Positions 33,646 through 44,859 of a stretch of DNA of 64,000 nucleotides are shown here, one piece after another. This DNA comes from Amanita rubescens (lineage: Eukaryota; Basidiomycota; Agaricomycetes; Agaricales; Amanitaceae), in assembly GCA_015039365.1 (NCBI GenBank), contig WION01000008.1, positions 124,001 to 188,000 on the forward strand. The letters run 5' to 3'. The notes under the pieces were generated by a model. That model saw only the letters and a program-made list of their open reading frames with translations, made no database searches and was not told the origin of the DNA. The translations under genes and the position numbers were made by a program. The first letter of the stretch is position 1; each line of letters starts with the position of its first letter.

Positions 33646-34765
33646 AACTCCTAGATTGGGTTAGGGTTCCGCTTGCTGTCTCAAAAAGCATCCGTCCTTC
33701 ATCTGTGAGCACATCGCTCGTAGTAACCAGCATGTCAAAATTGGCCGACAGACAAACGCAAAGACGAAACCTGCTCCTTTGACTCAAAAGTTCTAGTGCA
33801 CAGAAGCGTGGGAGGAAGGCGGGGAGGTGCGCCTATCTTCTCTTCTCGTAGTAGGAGGGACTGTTTCTGACTCTACGTGCAGATCCCATCGGGTACATCA
33901 AAGTCCCAAACAGGACCTTCATCAACAATGAATAGCTAAGTCCAGCGGGTGTCGAGCCAGATCCATTCGCACTCAAAAGCGACGACATCATCGTAAGTCA
34001 ACGCTACCCATGAAAAATTATATCACACGCATGCAACGCGGCCCTTTTTTCTTTACCAGGAGTGCTGCGAAGGCGAAGGAGCTGGAAGAGAAGGAGAAGA
34101 ACACGACATCTATGAAACCAACCGCGTATCACCCAGTACGATGATGTCGACTAGCTCGGCAGAAAATCCAACATCCTCGGGCTCGGGCTGCCCTCGGGGA
34201 GGGTCATCCCCTGTCTTGGCCGCACAACCGAACTCTAGCCGGTAGTCGAGAGTGGTATCGTTCCAGCGCCGTCCGTTATTCTTTCACTGGCCGAATCCCA
34301 AGTCTGAAGAAGAGTATGGACCCTGTTCATCTTCTCAAAGGATAAGACAGCTCCTTCCCAGCCCCATCCTCGTCTCAATTCGAATTTAAGTGCAAAATGA
34401 CGGAGCAGAAGTTCTGACAGGTCTATGTCGGTCATTCGAGACAATCTTTTGGGTTGGGCTTTGCCCATTTCAGCCCTTTTGAAGAAGTCCGACGCGGTTG
34501 GGAGTTTGGCGGGCCTAAACGTATTTTACTTCCCCTCCATCTTCCACAGACGTGAAGGTGAACAATCAACAGCGAGAGTCTATCCTCATCATCCTCTCTA
34601 TCTCGTCTTACTGCGGCAGAGTCATCAATCGGGGCTTAGTCGATCCTTTTGATTTTTCCTTGCGTAGTCTCCAATTCCGAGGATATCTCATCGGCAACGT
34701 CTTCATTTAGCGTTGACGATACTTTTTCCTTCATGCACCGCCAGTCAAGGCATCTCAACTTACTT
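33646..34765. other. No supported gene
   Basis: Short frames on both strands, including a 77-codon minus frame at 34235-34468, have no recognisable content. Stretches such as GIIVPNRTF-like fragments near 33900 suggest further decayed coding sequence, but I cannot name it. Confidence 0.35.
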
Positions 34766-34769
34766 TCAG

Positions 34770-35068
34770 TCACGAACTACAAAAAACCAAAGACGATGAC
34801 GCTTCGAGGAAGCCAAGAAGCAACTTTGACGATAATGATGCTCGGAGTGTGGTGGCTGTTACTGTTGAGGAACTCGAACGTATTGATGAGGAAGACAAAG
34901 GTCGTCTCGAGCGGAAGAACCAGGGCAGGGGGCAGTGGAGATCAAGGACCAGGATGCTAAAACTGAACAGAAGCTTCGACGACGAGAAGAGCTTGGCAGG
35001 CCGAGAACGCCCAAACCAACGATGGGCATGCACGCTGCCACGCTGAACGGTTCCCCGTCCCATCGATC
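34770..35068 (+). pseudogene. Partial copy I of the coiled-coil gene
   Basis: It joins the exon-1 words GAACTACAAAAAACCAAAG directly to the region encoding DDASRKPRSNFD, TVEELERIDEED and RPRTPKPTMGM. In the larger copy at 35679-37743 these are about 500 bp apart. It is therefore an internally deleted copy, with frame damage near 34915 where a GGGCAGGGGGCAG insertion interrupts the acidic stretch. Confidence 0.75.
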
Positions 35069-35084
35069 CTATTACCAGTACAGA

Positions 35085-35240
35085 TGATGATGACGCTCGG
35101 AGCGTGGCGACCGTTACCGTTGGGGAACTCGAACGTATTGATGAGGGAGACAAAGACCGTCTCGAGCAGGAGGACCAGCATCATCTCGAGGTGGAGATCC
35201 AGGACCAGGATATTGAAACTGAAGAAGAGAAGCATCGATG
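35085..35240 (+). pseudogene. Partial copy II of the coiled-coil gene
   Basis: Carries the DDDDARSVATVTVGELERID block and the ETEEEKHR block again, with a GAGGTG insertion relative to the other copies, immediately behind copy I. It ends at GACGAGAGAGC; what follows is unrelated. Confidence 0.75.
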
Positions 35241-35678
35241 ACGAGAGAGCTAGGTCTGACCGGTGTAACGAGCCGATTCCGGCTACATTGGAACCGATCT
35301 CCGAAACCTTCCGAAGCTCCCCGAAGCACTCCGAGCCTATGCTCGATCCCGGAGGATGATCGTTTGTGTTCGGACGCATGCACAGGCCTCGGACTCGGCA
35401 CAGGATTCATCACATGGTCACCTCGTGCCTCCGTAGTATATATACCATTGTGTACATAGTTGTAGTTAGCGAATTATTACCCCAGCTTCGTTCCGAGTTC
35501 GATTCCTTCCATTCCCTTCGTTCCTCGGTGCTTCGGACACCTTCCACTCGTTCACCTTCATCTTCGGCACCCTCTCTGCACCCGAGACTCCCTTCGGACT
35601 GACCTCCGTAGTCCCTTTGGCCGAACGCACTTCCGCATCGGCCTTCTTCTGATCGTTTCACCGGTATGGTATGGTGGC

Positions 35679-37743
35679 ATGGGCGGCAACATTCGCCCGC
35701 CCGGCAAGAGCGGCCTTTCGTTTGAACTCATTTTCAGCCGGCTTCAAGGCGAACTACAAAAAACCAAAGATACGGGCGCGGAATTACAAAATTTGACGAG
35801 TTCGCTGGGTGAAATCCAAGATACGCTAGGCGGTGCTCTGGTAAGCTTAGGTCTATTCAATCCGCGAATTCTACGTTGACGCGAGCGCGTTTAGCCGCAG
35901 AATATGCCTCCGCCTTACGCACTCCCTTCCGTCTGTCCAGCTCAGTCATCGCTTGCGGCAACGGAGTCATCTGCGTCCATTTCCTCAATCACTTCACCGG
36001 AGGTTCCTCCCCAGTCCCAACCTGCTGTCCCATCGGAAACCTTATTGGAGATCCAAACCCGGTTGCAGGACACTCAAACTTCGCTCGCTTCCCGCGTCGA
36101 TAAGATCCGTGCCTTGGAGACCATCCTAACCGAACAGGAGGCACTTAAGCGGGAGACGCGTGTCTTGCGTGATATGATGGAGTCTCGCGAATGTGATTTA
36201 CTTCTTTCTACTGCGCAGCATGCACAGGAGGCAGACAGGAAGGAGGATGATCACGCTTCGAGGAAGCCACGAAGTAATTTTGGTGACGATGATGAGGACG
36301 ATGACGATGACGCTAGGAGCATCGCGACCGTTACCGTTGGGGAACTCGAACGTATTGATGAGGAAGACGAAGACCGTCTCGAGCAGGAGGACCAGCACCT
36401 TCTCGAGGAGATCCAGGACTAAGATATTGAAACTGAAGAAGAGAAGCATCGACGACGAGAAGAGATTGGCAGGCCGAGAACGCCCGAACCAACGATGGCC
36501 ATGCACGCTGTTATGCTGAACGGCTCCTCCTCCCATCGATCCCTATCGCCAACGCCAAAGGAAAGGACAATTCCCGCGCCCGTCGACACCAGCGAGATCT
36601 CTGAGCAACTTTCGGTCTTATCAGAGCAAGTCCGCGCTGTGCTGGCAGTCAAGTCCGCACTAGAAGCGCAGCATATTACCGCTCAGGCCACGATCCAGGT
36701 TCTCGAGAAGAAAGTCGATACACTCGTGGCTATCGTCAAATCTACTCAAGAACAAGTTCCAGCCCTCCACCACCCATCCAACTCTCCCTCAACGAGCCCA
36801 AAGAGTCTCACCGAGATTCTATGGAAAAAGTCTGTTCAAGGATCTGTCCAGGAAGAATGGCCAGGAACGCGAGCGGCTCAACCGTGCTCGGGAAGAATTC
36901 GAGGCCGAAGCGCGCCAAGGGCTCGAGAAGATATCAGTCCTCGAGTCGACGGTCAACGCTGTGCAACAGACCCAGACGTCCCACGGGCATCAGCTGACGA
37001 CGCTACAGACGTGGATGACTCGGATTCATGAAGGTATTACCGGCTGGTTTCAGCCGAACGGGGAGCACATCAGGCACGATATAAGTAGCGGGTTGGTGAC
37101 ACTGCCGAGTCCGCCTAGGAGCCGGTCGTCGGATTCGGCGAGGTACAGGAGGAGGCGAAAGTCGGCTGGAACGAAGATTGTGAACGCAGGCGCGGATGAA
37201 TTTCCGTCAAGGGAGAGTTCACCCGCATCTTCCCCCGTCCGAGGAGGATCAAGAAGTCGTTCGCGAGAGAGGCGAGCGATGAAGAAAATGGACGCGACGC
37301 TTGCCAATGACGACAATTATCCACTTTCTCGTCATGTCCATGAACGTGCGGAGCAGAAGTTGGTAGCGTTGTTGAAGCGAGCAGAGGAAGACGAGGAAGA
37401 CGACCAGCAGATGCTGGCCCTCGCTGGGGAGATCAAGGAATATGTTCATATCATCAACCCTGAAAAGTCGTTGGCGACGCCAGATTCGCCTGTCGTCGAC
37501 CGGCTATCGTTATCGGGGTCCGTTACTTCGTCCGTCGAACAGGACGACGTCGAAAGCGAAGTACGGAAGAAAGGAGTCGAGCATGAACCAGTGCGTATAA
37601 AGCTCTATTGCGGAACATCCTCACTGACGAACGTTGTCTTAGGTTCCAATTATCACGGTCAAAGCAGTCGGTGTGCTCGTACTAAGCGTAGCAGCCGCTG
37701 CCGTGATATGGCGGGTAAAACCCGAATAAATCAACTTTCTTGA
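35679..37743 (+). pseudogene. Coiled-coil protein with C-terminal membrane anchor, apparently disrupted
   Basis: Exon 1 (35679-35840) begins MGGNIRPPGKSGLSFELI and continues LQGELQKTKDTGAELQNLTS. After an intron, NMPPPYALPSV opens a long frame with coiled coils (LQDTQTSLASRVDKIRALE) and an acidic block. An in-frame TAA at 36420 replaces the CAG seen in copies I and II. The frame then resumes (SEQVRAVLAVKSALEAQ) and shifts by one base near 36810 into NGQERERLNRAREEFEAEA. A last intron at about 37592-37641 leads to the tail VGVLVLSVAAAAVIWRV, one membrane span, and a stop near 37707. The exon-1 and coiled-coil pattern looks like a conserved basidiomycete protein whose name I do not know. With a stop and a frameshift this copy is probably a pseudogene. 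Confidence 0.6.
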
Positions 37744-38054
37744 CTTTTTTTCTCGTTTCACGGTCATATTTTATGCATAGAACTTAATTCCAGCATTCTC
37801 ACCTAACACCACCCTCGTTGTGTCCCCCTCTCGGTATTGGTCTTCAAGTGTCGACGTCTAATGTCTATGCCCCCCTCCCCCTCGTTTTTTTTTCTGTGTA
37901 TTTATCGCTGCCTTAGGCTGTGTTCGCGATTCGCGTTCTAGCTAACGAATTTTGTATTTATTCCTTTCCGCTAAATTAACGAAGTGACATGTCCATGAGA
38001 CTACTACTACCTAAGTAGTTGATCACACGAGGCGGATGCGAGGTGTGGGCTCCG
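37744..38054. other. Spacer, partly duplicated downstream
   Basis: This is the 3' flank of the coiled-coil gene. The segment 37796-37890 (TCTCGGTATTGGTCTTCAAG) is repeated at about 38403-38500. No gene is present. Confidence 0.5.
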
Positions 38055-38500
38055 TGAGGCCGAAGCGCGCCAAGGGCTCGAGAAGATATCAGTCCCCGAG
38101 TCGACGGTCAACGCTGTGCAACAGACCCAGAGTCCCAGACGTCCCACGGGCATCAGCTGACGACGCTACAGACGTGGATGACTCGGATTCATGAAGGTAC
38201 CACCGGCGGGTTTCAGCAGCACACGAATGGGGAGCACATCAGGCACGATATGAGTAGCGGGTTGGTAACACCGCCGAGTCCGCCTAAGAGCCGGTCGTCG
38301 GATTCGGCGAGGTACAGGAGGAGACGAAAGTCGGCTGGAACGAAGATTGTGAACGCGGGCGCGGATGAATTTTCGTTGAGGGAGAGTTCACCCGCATTTC
38401 CAGATTTTCACCTAACCCACTCTCGTTGCGTCCCCCTCTCGGTATTGGTCTTCAAGTGTCAACGTCTAGTAGTAATGTCTAGTATGCCTTCGTTTTTTTC
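38055..38500 (+). pseudogene. Partial copy IV of the coiled-coil gene 3' part
   Basis: 38055-38400 repeats 36893-37230 with few changes (GAGGCCGAAGCGCGCCAAGG through GGCGCGGATGAATTT). It adds a duplicated AGTCCCAGACG and a CAGCACACGAA insertion. It then jumps to a copy of the downstream spacer, so about 560 bp of the parent are deleted. Only a 124-codon frame remains. Confidence 0.8.
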
Positions 38501-38562
38501 TGCCATGCATTTGAACCAACTTTCTCCTGACTTTTTCTCGTTCATGTTGTAGAGACGAGGCT

Positions 38563-38645
38563 CATGGTGGTTCACGTGCGCCATGCTGGATCACGACGGG
38601 CCACAGTGGGTCACGGTGATTCACGACGGTTCACGGTGATCGGGC
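38563..38645. repeat. GGTTCACGGTGATTCACGACG word cluster
   Basis: About seven iterations of TTCACGGTGA/TTCACGACGG-type 10-11-bp words lie at the switch from GC-rich cargo to AT-rich Plavaka DNA. They may be the subterminal end of a transposon. I did not find the partner on the other side. Confidence 0.5.
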
Positions 38646-39121
38646 TATGTATCTGGGTTTTTTCCAATATGGACCATCATACTATATCAGTTTCAATGCA
38701 ACTAGTATACTGTATGCCAATGTCTAATGTCTACATGATGCCCCCCATGTTTTTTCTGTGAATCTGAGCTGGTACTATGAGCATTGACCAGCTTACTAAT
38801 AGTAAGCTGTGCTGAGGAATTGATCACTGGTGGGATCATAACACTGCACCGGGAACTTGGACATCATCAGGTGTATCACAGCACTGTGGGAACATTCCCT
38901 TTCCTTGTACTTAAATAGTGTCCGTTTTGATGATACTGTTTGTTCTCCCCCCAAATCTCTTTTCCACACACCAGTGCACTGGTGCTCATCCTCAGGTTGC
39001 CCCTTTGTTCTTAGTACTACCAGTAGTACTACTAACCACTTGCATCCAACTCTACATCATGTAAGCCCTTGGTGAATGGCTTTGAAATCAAAGATTTATT
39101 TAACTTTCTTTCTCAAGACAG
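38646..39121. promoter_or_regulatory. Probable 5' region of the Plavaka gene
   Basis: AT-rich and gene-free. From 39061 a GTAAGCCC...CTCAAGACAG segment ends directly before the ATG at 39122, fitting a 5'-UTR intron. A CTTAAATAG element near 38915 could serve as a TATA-like signal. Confidence 0.4.
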
Positions 39122-42100
39122 ATGGCAACTCCTAGTACTACTATGACAACCCAGAAAATTACCCACAAGTATTATTGCTCCAATGCAGCCACTGATGCAT
39201 GCAGGGTTGGCTTTGGCAGCCTATCTGCATATAGTAAGCACAAGAAGAGTGTGCACACTGCTCCAAAGCAACTGGGTAGGTCTAAGCAAGATGTTCAAGG
39301 TGCATACTTCCAAAAGCACCCTGTGATAGATGGTGTGGCATAGAGTACTACTACTACTGCATGATTCATTATTTCTAATTTATTGCTTGCAGGCTCCCCT
39401 TGTCCACCCCCACCTAGTACTAATACTACTACTAGTACCAGTGGACATCCAGCTTCAACATGGGCACCTTTTGAAAATAGGGCTCAATTTGAGCTAGCAG
39501 AGTTTCTTTATAAACATAATCAAATGCCTGGTGGCAACATTGATAAACTCATGCAGATATGGGCTGCTTTACATCCAAATGAAGGAAGCCCATTCAATTC
39601 ACATGATGGATTATATGAGATGATAGATTCCATTAAGGATGGTGATGTACGCTGGGAATCATTTGCTATGCATCATCCTGATGCTGGTGACTTGGATGTC
39701 ACTCCATCTGATAATCTACTCTCAAGTTGGAAGAGGCAGACCTATGAAGTTTGGTATAGAGACCCTAAAAAGGTCCTGCAAGCTCAACTGTCAAATCCAA
39801 ATTTTAAAGATGGAATTGACTATGCACCAAAACTGGTGTATAATGATAAAAATGAAAGGGTATGGAAGGATTTTATGTCAGGCAACTGGGCATGGAAGCA
39901 ATGTGTAAGCTGATGCATAGTATTAACTGGTTTCTTATGGTAGTGATCACATTTGTCTCAGAATATCCTGTCTGAAGACCCAGAGTGTCATGGGGCAATG
40001 TTTATCCCAATAATTCTGGGCAGTGATAAAACAACAGTCTCTGTTGCCACAGGACAACATGATTACTACCCAATCTACATCTCAAATGGAAATGTTCACA
40101 ATCACATACGTGGTCAACACAATGGTGCTGTCAGCTTGCTAGGCTTTCTCCCTGTGCCAAAAGGTGTGTAATGGAGATTCTCTTGCTCAGCATTGGTGTA
40201 AAACTACAATAAGGAACTCGTGAAGATCAGAAATCTCAGGCATTCCGCACATTCCGCCGGAAGCTTCTTCATTCAGCAATAGCAGAAATATTCAAAGGTC
40301 TTAAATCTGCTATGGAGAAGCCAGAGGTAATTAAATGTGCAGATGGAAAATACAGACGTGCTATCTATGGATTTGGTCCATATATTGCTGACTATCCAGA
40401 GCAGTGCATTGTAGCCTGCAATGTTCAAGGATGGTGTCCTATGTATGTAATATATTCAGTTTAATTTATGGGTTCACTTTGTTGGTTGACATGCATTACT
40501 ACAGTTGCTTGGCACATAGAGATAATTTAGATGGAGAAGGAAAGGAGCTTTTAAGGTCTCAGAAACTCAATGACTGGTGCAGACAAGGACTTTCCAATAG
40601 CAGTGCTTGGGAAGAATGGGGCATGGTTAATAATGTACTGGTATGGCAAAGTCCAACTTCCTGAACACCATCATCATTATGACATCACATTGTGCATCTA
40701 GCCTTTTACATCTGCATTCCCAAGAGCAGATATACATGAGCTTATAGCACCTGATTTGCTCCATCAGGTTATCAAAGGCACTTTCAAGGATCATCTGGTG
40801 ACTTGGGTTGAAAAGTATATTACAAAAGAACATGGTCCTTCATATGGGAAAGTGATGATGGATGAAATTGATCGAAGGTGATGATATACCAATTCTACTA
40901 CTATCAAGGGAAATTTTATTGTGCTAACTTTCATTTTAAATATTCATGGGAATAGGATTGCTGCAGTCCCACCCTTTGTTGGCCAGAGAAAATTTTCTAA
41001 AGGGAGAAACTTTAAGCAGTGGACAGGTAATGATACAAAGGCTTTGATGAAGGTCAATTTGTTCTTGAATTGATAAACTAGTATTAACCTACAACTTGGC
41101 TAATCTAATCTTAAAAAGGTATTCTTACCAGCTATTGTTGGCCTGGTCCCAGCAAAAATGGTCAAAGCCATTTCAGCATTCTTGGATTTTTGCTATATTG
41201 TTAGACAGCCCTCTTTGAATGAGGCTGATCTCAAAGCTCTTGATGATGCCTTGGAAAGGTTTTGCAGGCACCGTGATATATTTGTCACAACTGGCATCTG
41301 CCCTGATGGGATATCCTTGCCTCGTCAACATTCACTTCAGCATTATCATAGGCACATTGTGCAATTTGGTGCCCCTGAAGGACTATCTACATCAATTACT
41401 GAATCAAAACATATTGATGCTGTCAAGAAACCTTGGAGACGAACCAATCACTTTGAAGAACTTAAACAAATGCTTTTGATAAATCAGAGAATGGACAAGC
41501 TTGCTGCTTTTCATGCACGGCTCTTTGGAGAAGGTCTTTTGGATGTACCACTTGTGCCAGAGGGCACTGAAGCCATTGCAATGGATTCAGATTCAGGTGA
41601 CAGTGGGCCAGACAGTGATAACTTCTCAGAATTTGAGTTGGTGAATAGCACTGGCAGTACTAGTACTAGGAATGCTCAGGAACTAGATCATCATGCCAGG
41701 GAAGGTTTTGAGCTTCATAAATTGGCAGGCACAGATGAAAGTGTAGAAGCAGTTATAATTCTCCCAGAGAGGCCAGGTGAGCATGGAAGTTTGTTGGAAT
41801 CAATAACAAAGTTTTACCAACTCATCTTATGTCAATAGCAGCAAATATTGGGAGATATGCTAACAGGATTGCTAAGGACCTCTCCATCCCAATGTTTCCT
41901 CATTTATTAAAAGAGTTCATCAATAATCAAGAAGATGAGGATACACCAACTTCTGACACTCGTCCATTTTATGGAAAAGTTCATGTGTACTCTTCTGGAA
42001 CATGTGTATACAATGCACAGCATGACTCAAGTGGCAGAATTGTGAGATCAACACAGCAGGTTATACATTGTACAAGGTCATGGAAAAAAGGCCCAGCTCG

Positions 42101-42497
42101 TCATGACTGTGTTTTTGTCAATATTGATCCAGAAGCCCCTGGCTTTAGAGGCCTTTATGTTGGGCAAGTTTTGCTTCTATTTTCCCTGAAATCTCCACGT
42201 GGTTCTAGGGACCCAAATACACCTTGTGCTCTGGTTCAATGGTTTGAAACAGTTGGTAACCAACCTTGTGGCCTTACTGGAATGTGGATGGTAAAGCCAG
42301 AAGTTGATCAGAGGAATAAACAGCGTGCAATGTCTGTCATTCATGCAGACAGCATAATACGACCAGCACATCTCATTCCTATTTATGGTGAACACCATGT
42401 CCCTCATCATCTTCATGCTGCACATTCCTTGGATGCATTTAAAGGCTATTATGTAAACAAGTTTTCAGATTATCATGCATATCGCCTAGCCTTCTAG
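39122..42497 (+). CDS. Plavaka-family transposase, multi-exon
   Basis: This is the transposase of a fungal Plavaka element, related to CACTA (EnSpm/CMC). Exon 1 (39122 to about 39285) has a zinc-finger-like stretch, KYYCSN-CRVGFGSLSAY. After an intron, 39393-39905 gives APFENRAQFELAEFLYKH, YEVWYRDPKKVL and FMSGNWAWKQ. 39955-40165 gives PIILGSDKTTVSVATGQ. 40210-40440 gives FRTFRRKLLHSAIAEIF and GFGPYIADYPEQ followed by GWCP. 40505-40640 and 40700-40880 give DWCRQGL, FPRADIHELIAPDLLHQ and IKGTFKDHLVTWVE. 41110 onward gives MVKAISAFLDFCYIVRQP, SLQHYHRHIVQFGAPEG and ESKHIDAVKKPWRRT. The final frame 41829-42497 continues after a shift or intron near 41825. All known family blocks are present in order, and no certain inactivating stop was seen. 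Confidence 0.88.
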
Positions 42498-42769
42498 TAG
42501 TAGTAGCAAGACTTGGTGAAACAAGATTGCAATGATAGCACTAGTAGTACCTGGAGTAACTAGTAGTACTAGTAGTACTAGTAGTATTTATCCACTGTCA
42601 CTTTTCTGTCTTCTTGAACTTGATGTGCCAGCATCATTACTATGTACAACAATGCTACTTAGTAATTTCAATGAAAATTGCAAAATGATATTAATCTATC
42701 ACTGCCATAGTAAGAACTTGAAGCATGCCACCTAGTCTGTGATGTGATTTGGCTGAATGTTTGACCATC
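42498..42769. repeat. AGTAGTACT-rich 3' flank of Plavaka gene
   Basis: Contains CTAGTAGTACTAGTAGT runs (about 42540-42590). Similar TAGTACTAC words occur in the 5' flank and inside the gene (39010, 39345, 39410). No gene is present. Confidence 0.55.
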
Positions 42770-43640
42770 TGGTGGATACTAGTACACAAATTGTCTGACA
42801 GTCTGACAGTCTGAGAGCTGCTGCTAAATAAGCCACCTGATTAGCTGGTTGTCTGATTGCCCAAGAGGTACTGACACACTGATTGTCTAACAGTCTGATT
42901 GTCTGACAGATGGCTGACATACCAATTGTCTGACTGTCTGACTGTCTGAAGGACACTATCCCATAAGTTGTCTGACTGTCTGACTATCTGAGAGGCACTG
43001 TCACATAAGCTCTCTGACTGTCTGAAGGGCACTATCCCATAAGTTGTCTGACTGTCTGACTGTCTGACTGTCTGACTATCTGGGAGGCACTGTTGTATAA
43101 GTTGTCTGACTGTCTGACTATCTGAGAGGCACTGTCACATAAGCTCTCTGACTGTCTGAAGGGCACTATCCCATAAGTTGTCTGACTGTCTGACTGTCTG
43201 ACTGTCTGACTATCTGGGAGGCACTGTTGTATAAGTTGTCTGACTGTCTGACTATCTGAGGGGCACTGTCACATAAGCTGTCTGACTGTCTGAGAGATAC
43301 TGTTGCATAAATTGTCTGATAGTCTGACAGTCTGACAGTCTGAAAGCTGCTGCTGAACAAGTTACCTGATTAGCTGGTTGTCTGATTGCCCAAGAGATAC
43401 TGACACACTGATTGTCTGGACAGCCTGATTGTCTGAGACACACTATTCCACAAGTTGTCTGAATATCTAACTGTCTGATTGTCTGACAGATACTGACACA
43501 CTAATTGTCTGACAGTCTGACTATCTGAGAGGCACTGTTACATAATTTGTCTGACCATCTGACTGTCTGAGGACCACTGTTGCTTAAGTTGTCTTACTGT
43601 CTGACTGTCTGAGAGAGACTGTTGCATGAGTTGTCTGATA
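42770..43640. repeat. Right subterminal TGTCTGACTGTC array with 134-bp higher-order unit
   Basis: It is built from TGTCTGACTGTCTGAC words, the reverse complement of the left array. A longer unit of 134 bp, marked by GAGAGGCACTGTCACATAAG, occurs at about 42991, 43125 and 43259, with copies almost identical. Outside these units the words are irregular. Confidence 0.85.
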
Positions 43641-43694
43641 AACTATAATTATATTTCTAATACAATCTGGATGTCAAATACTATGAAAGTCTAC

Positions 43695-43795
43695 TGCATC
43701 TGATGAATCTGGACATCTGTGCTTATGAAAGTCTAAGTGACCACATACATCTGGACATCTGTGCTTATGAAAGTCTAAGTAACCGCATGCATCTG
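43695..43795. repeat. Two 42-bp tandem copies beside the right TIR
   Basis: ATCTGGACATCTGTGCTTAT followed by GAAAGTCTAAGT occurs twice in direct order, 42 bp apart. It lies between the array and the terminal inverted repeat. Confidence 0.7.
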
Positions 43796-43807
43796 ATGCC
43801 CTGCCAG

Positions 43808-43901
43808 CTACTGCTGGCCTATTAGGCTTGTGAACAGGTATAATGATCAGATCTGATGAGGTGTCAGATGGCATCAGACTTTTGACGTGTTAGCTGATGT
43901 A
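43808..43901 (-). repeat. Right 94-bp terminal inverted repeat
   Basis: The reverse complement starts TACATCAGCTAACACG and matches 20394-20487. CTC follows at 43902-43904, the same three bases that precede the left repeat. Confidence 0.8.
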
Positions 43902-43904
43902 CTC

Positions 43905-43975
43905 GATACACGAACAATACACATTGATTCAGTGTACTTCAAGTGGCGAGAACATATCACGATACAGTCGTGACA
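43905..43975 (+). repeat. Probable 3' portion of Gypsy B 3' LTR
   Basis: It begins GATACACGAACAATACAC and ends GATACAGTCGTGACA. The terminal CGTGACA pairs with TGTAACG at 20234, as expected for LTR ends. With 20234-20393 it makes an LTR of about 231 bp. This assignment is inferred from the ends, since no second LTR copy is present in the window for comparison. Confidence 0.55.
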
Positions 43976-44859
43976 CTAGTACTGGTCACAGACATCATAA
44001 TCAACAAGTCCAAATGAATCCAGGGGGGGTATAAGTATTGGCCCAAGGGCTGTCAAGCAGAGTGACTGTTGGTACTGGAAGTGTCTGGGACATGATGGGC
44101 TGGCTGATGCTGGTGTGATATTTTAGCAATTATGTGAACAAACGAAGTTGGTTGATGAAGAAGTGGCTTGCATCTGGCCATTTTCCTGAGTGCCACGGAG
44201 GATCAAACGTTATTGAAATGAACATGCCTTGAGATGCACAGTCAGTGTCTCGCATCGGTGATGGTTCAGGAATAGGATCATCTATTGATGGCTTTGGGGT
44301 CATCCCTATTTCAGCCCAAGTTGACAAAGAATCATTTGCACGATGATGCCAGTGACGTGAACCTCCCAAACATAATGTCCATCAGACCTTTCATCACCTC
44401 ATTGTCACTCAGTACACGTGATCAATTTGCAGGTGGTGATTTATTTAAAACATGCAGCATTGGCAAGGATAGTCAAGTGTTGCTCTTCAGTACTAGTGAC
44501 AAATCCCACTCAGGAGGCTTACCTCTCACCCCCTCTCTGCCTTAGGATGGATATGAAGCTGTTGTGTGACTTGTTGGAAATTCCAACAGCATCACGACGG
44601 CAAAGGAGGGTCAGTTTGGGCCCCAGTGGATATTGGGGCAAACGGATGGGGGGTTAGTACAGTGTAATTATGGGCTATATACATAGGTAGATTGTGCAAT
44701 GTGGATGCCATGTGTTGTACCAAATGGGGAAAGTGAGTGGCATGCTCGATTTGGCCCGAAATATTCCAACATGACTGGTGGAAATGCAGTGGGTGTCATA
44801 GCCTGATGAGGTCAGGGATTAGGTGAGTTTGATAATGTCATATTTCATCCATTTCTGCT
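43976..44859. other. No recognisable gene
   Basis: Only short frames are present, on both strands. No repeat unit or domain was seen. It is probably older transposon or intergenic DNA. Confidence 0.4.

Larger units (their letters stand above)
20394..43901. mobile_element. Candidate 23.5-kb cargo-carrying DNA transposon (Plavaka type)
   Basis: The ends are 94-bp inverted repeats, 20394-20487 and 43808-43901, with 10 mismatches by my count. Both read TACATCAGCTAACA inward. CTC flanks both sides (20391-20393, 43902-43904), fitting a 3-bp target duplication. Outside, the Gypsy LTR sequence stops on the left and LTR-like sequence resumes on the right. Inside each repeat lies a long array of CAGACAGTC-type words in mirror orientation (about 20830-21760 and 42770-43640). 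The only transposase gene inside is the Plavaka gene at 39122-42497, next to the right array. About 17 kb of other genes and repeats lies between 21.8 and 38.5 kb. An alternative is that two partial copies happen to face each other, but the LTR continuity argues against that. Confidence 0.65.

Noticed and set aside
42770..43640. Regularly spaced repeats that could look like a CRISPR array
   Set aside because: The repeats are variable, contiguous 8-16-bp words with no unique spacers, in a eukaryotic transposon.
20394..43901. Starship-type giant element
   Set aside because: Starships use a tyrosine-recombinase captain (DUF3435) at one end and lack long inverted repeats. Here I see a Plavaka transposase, 94-bp TIRs and no tyrosine recombinase.
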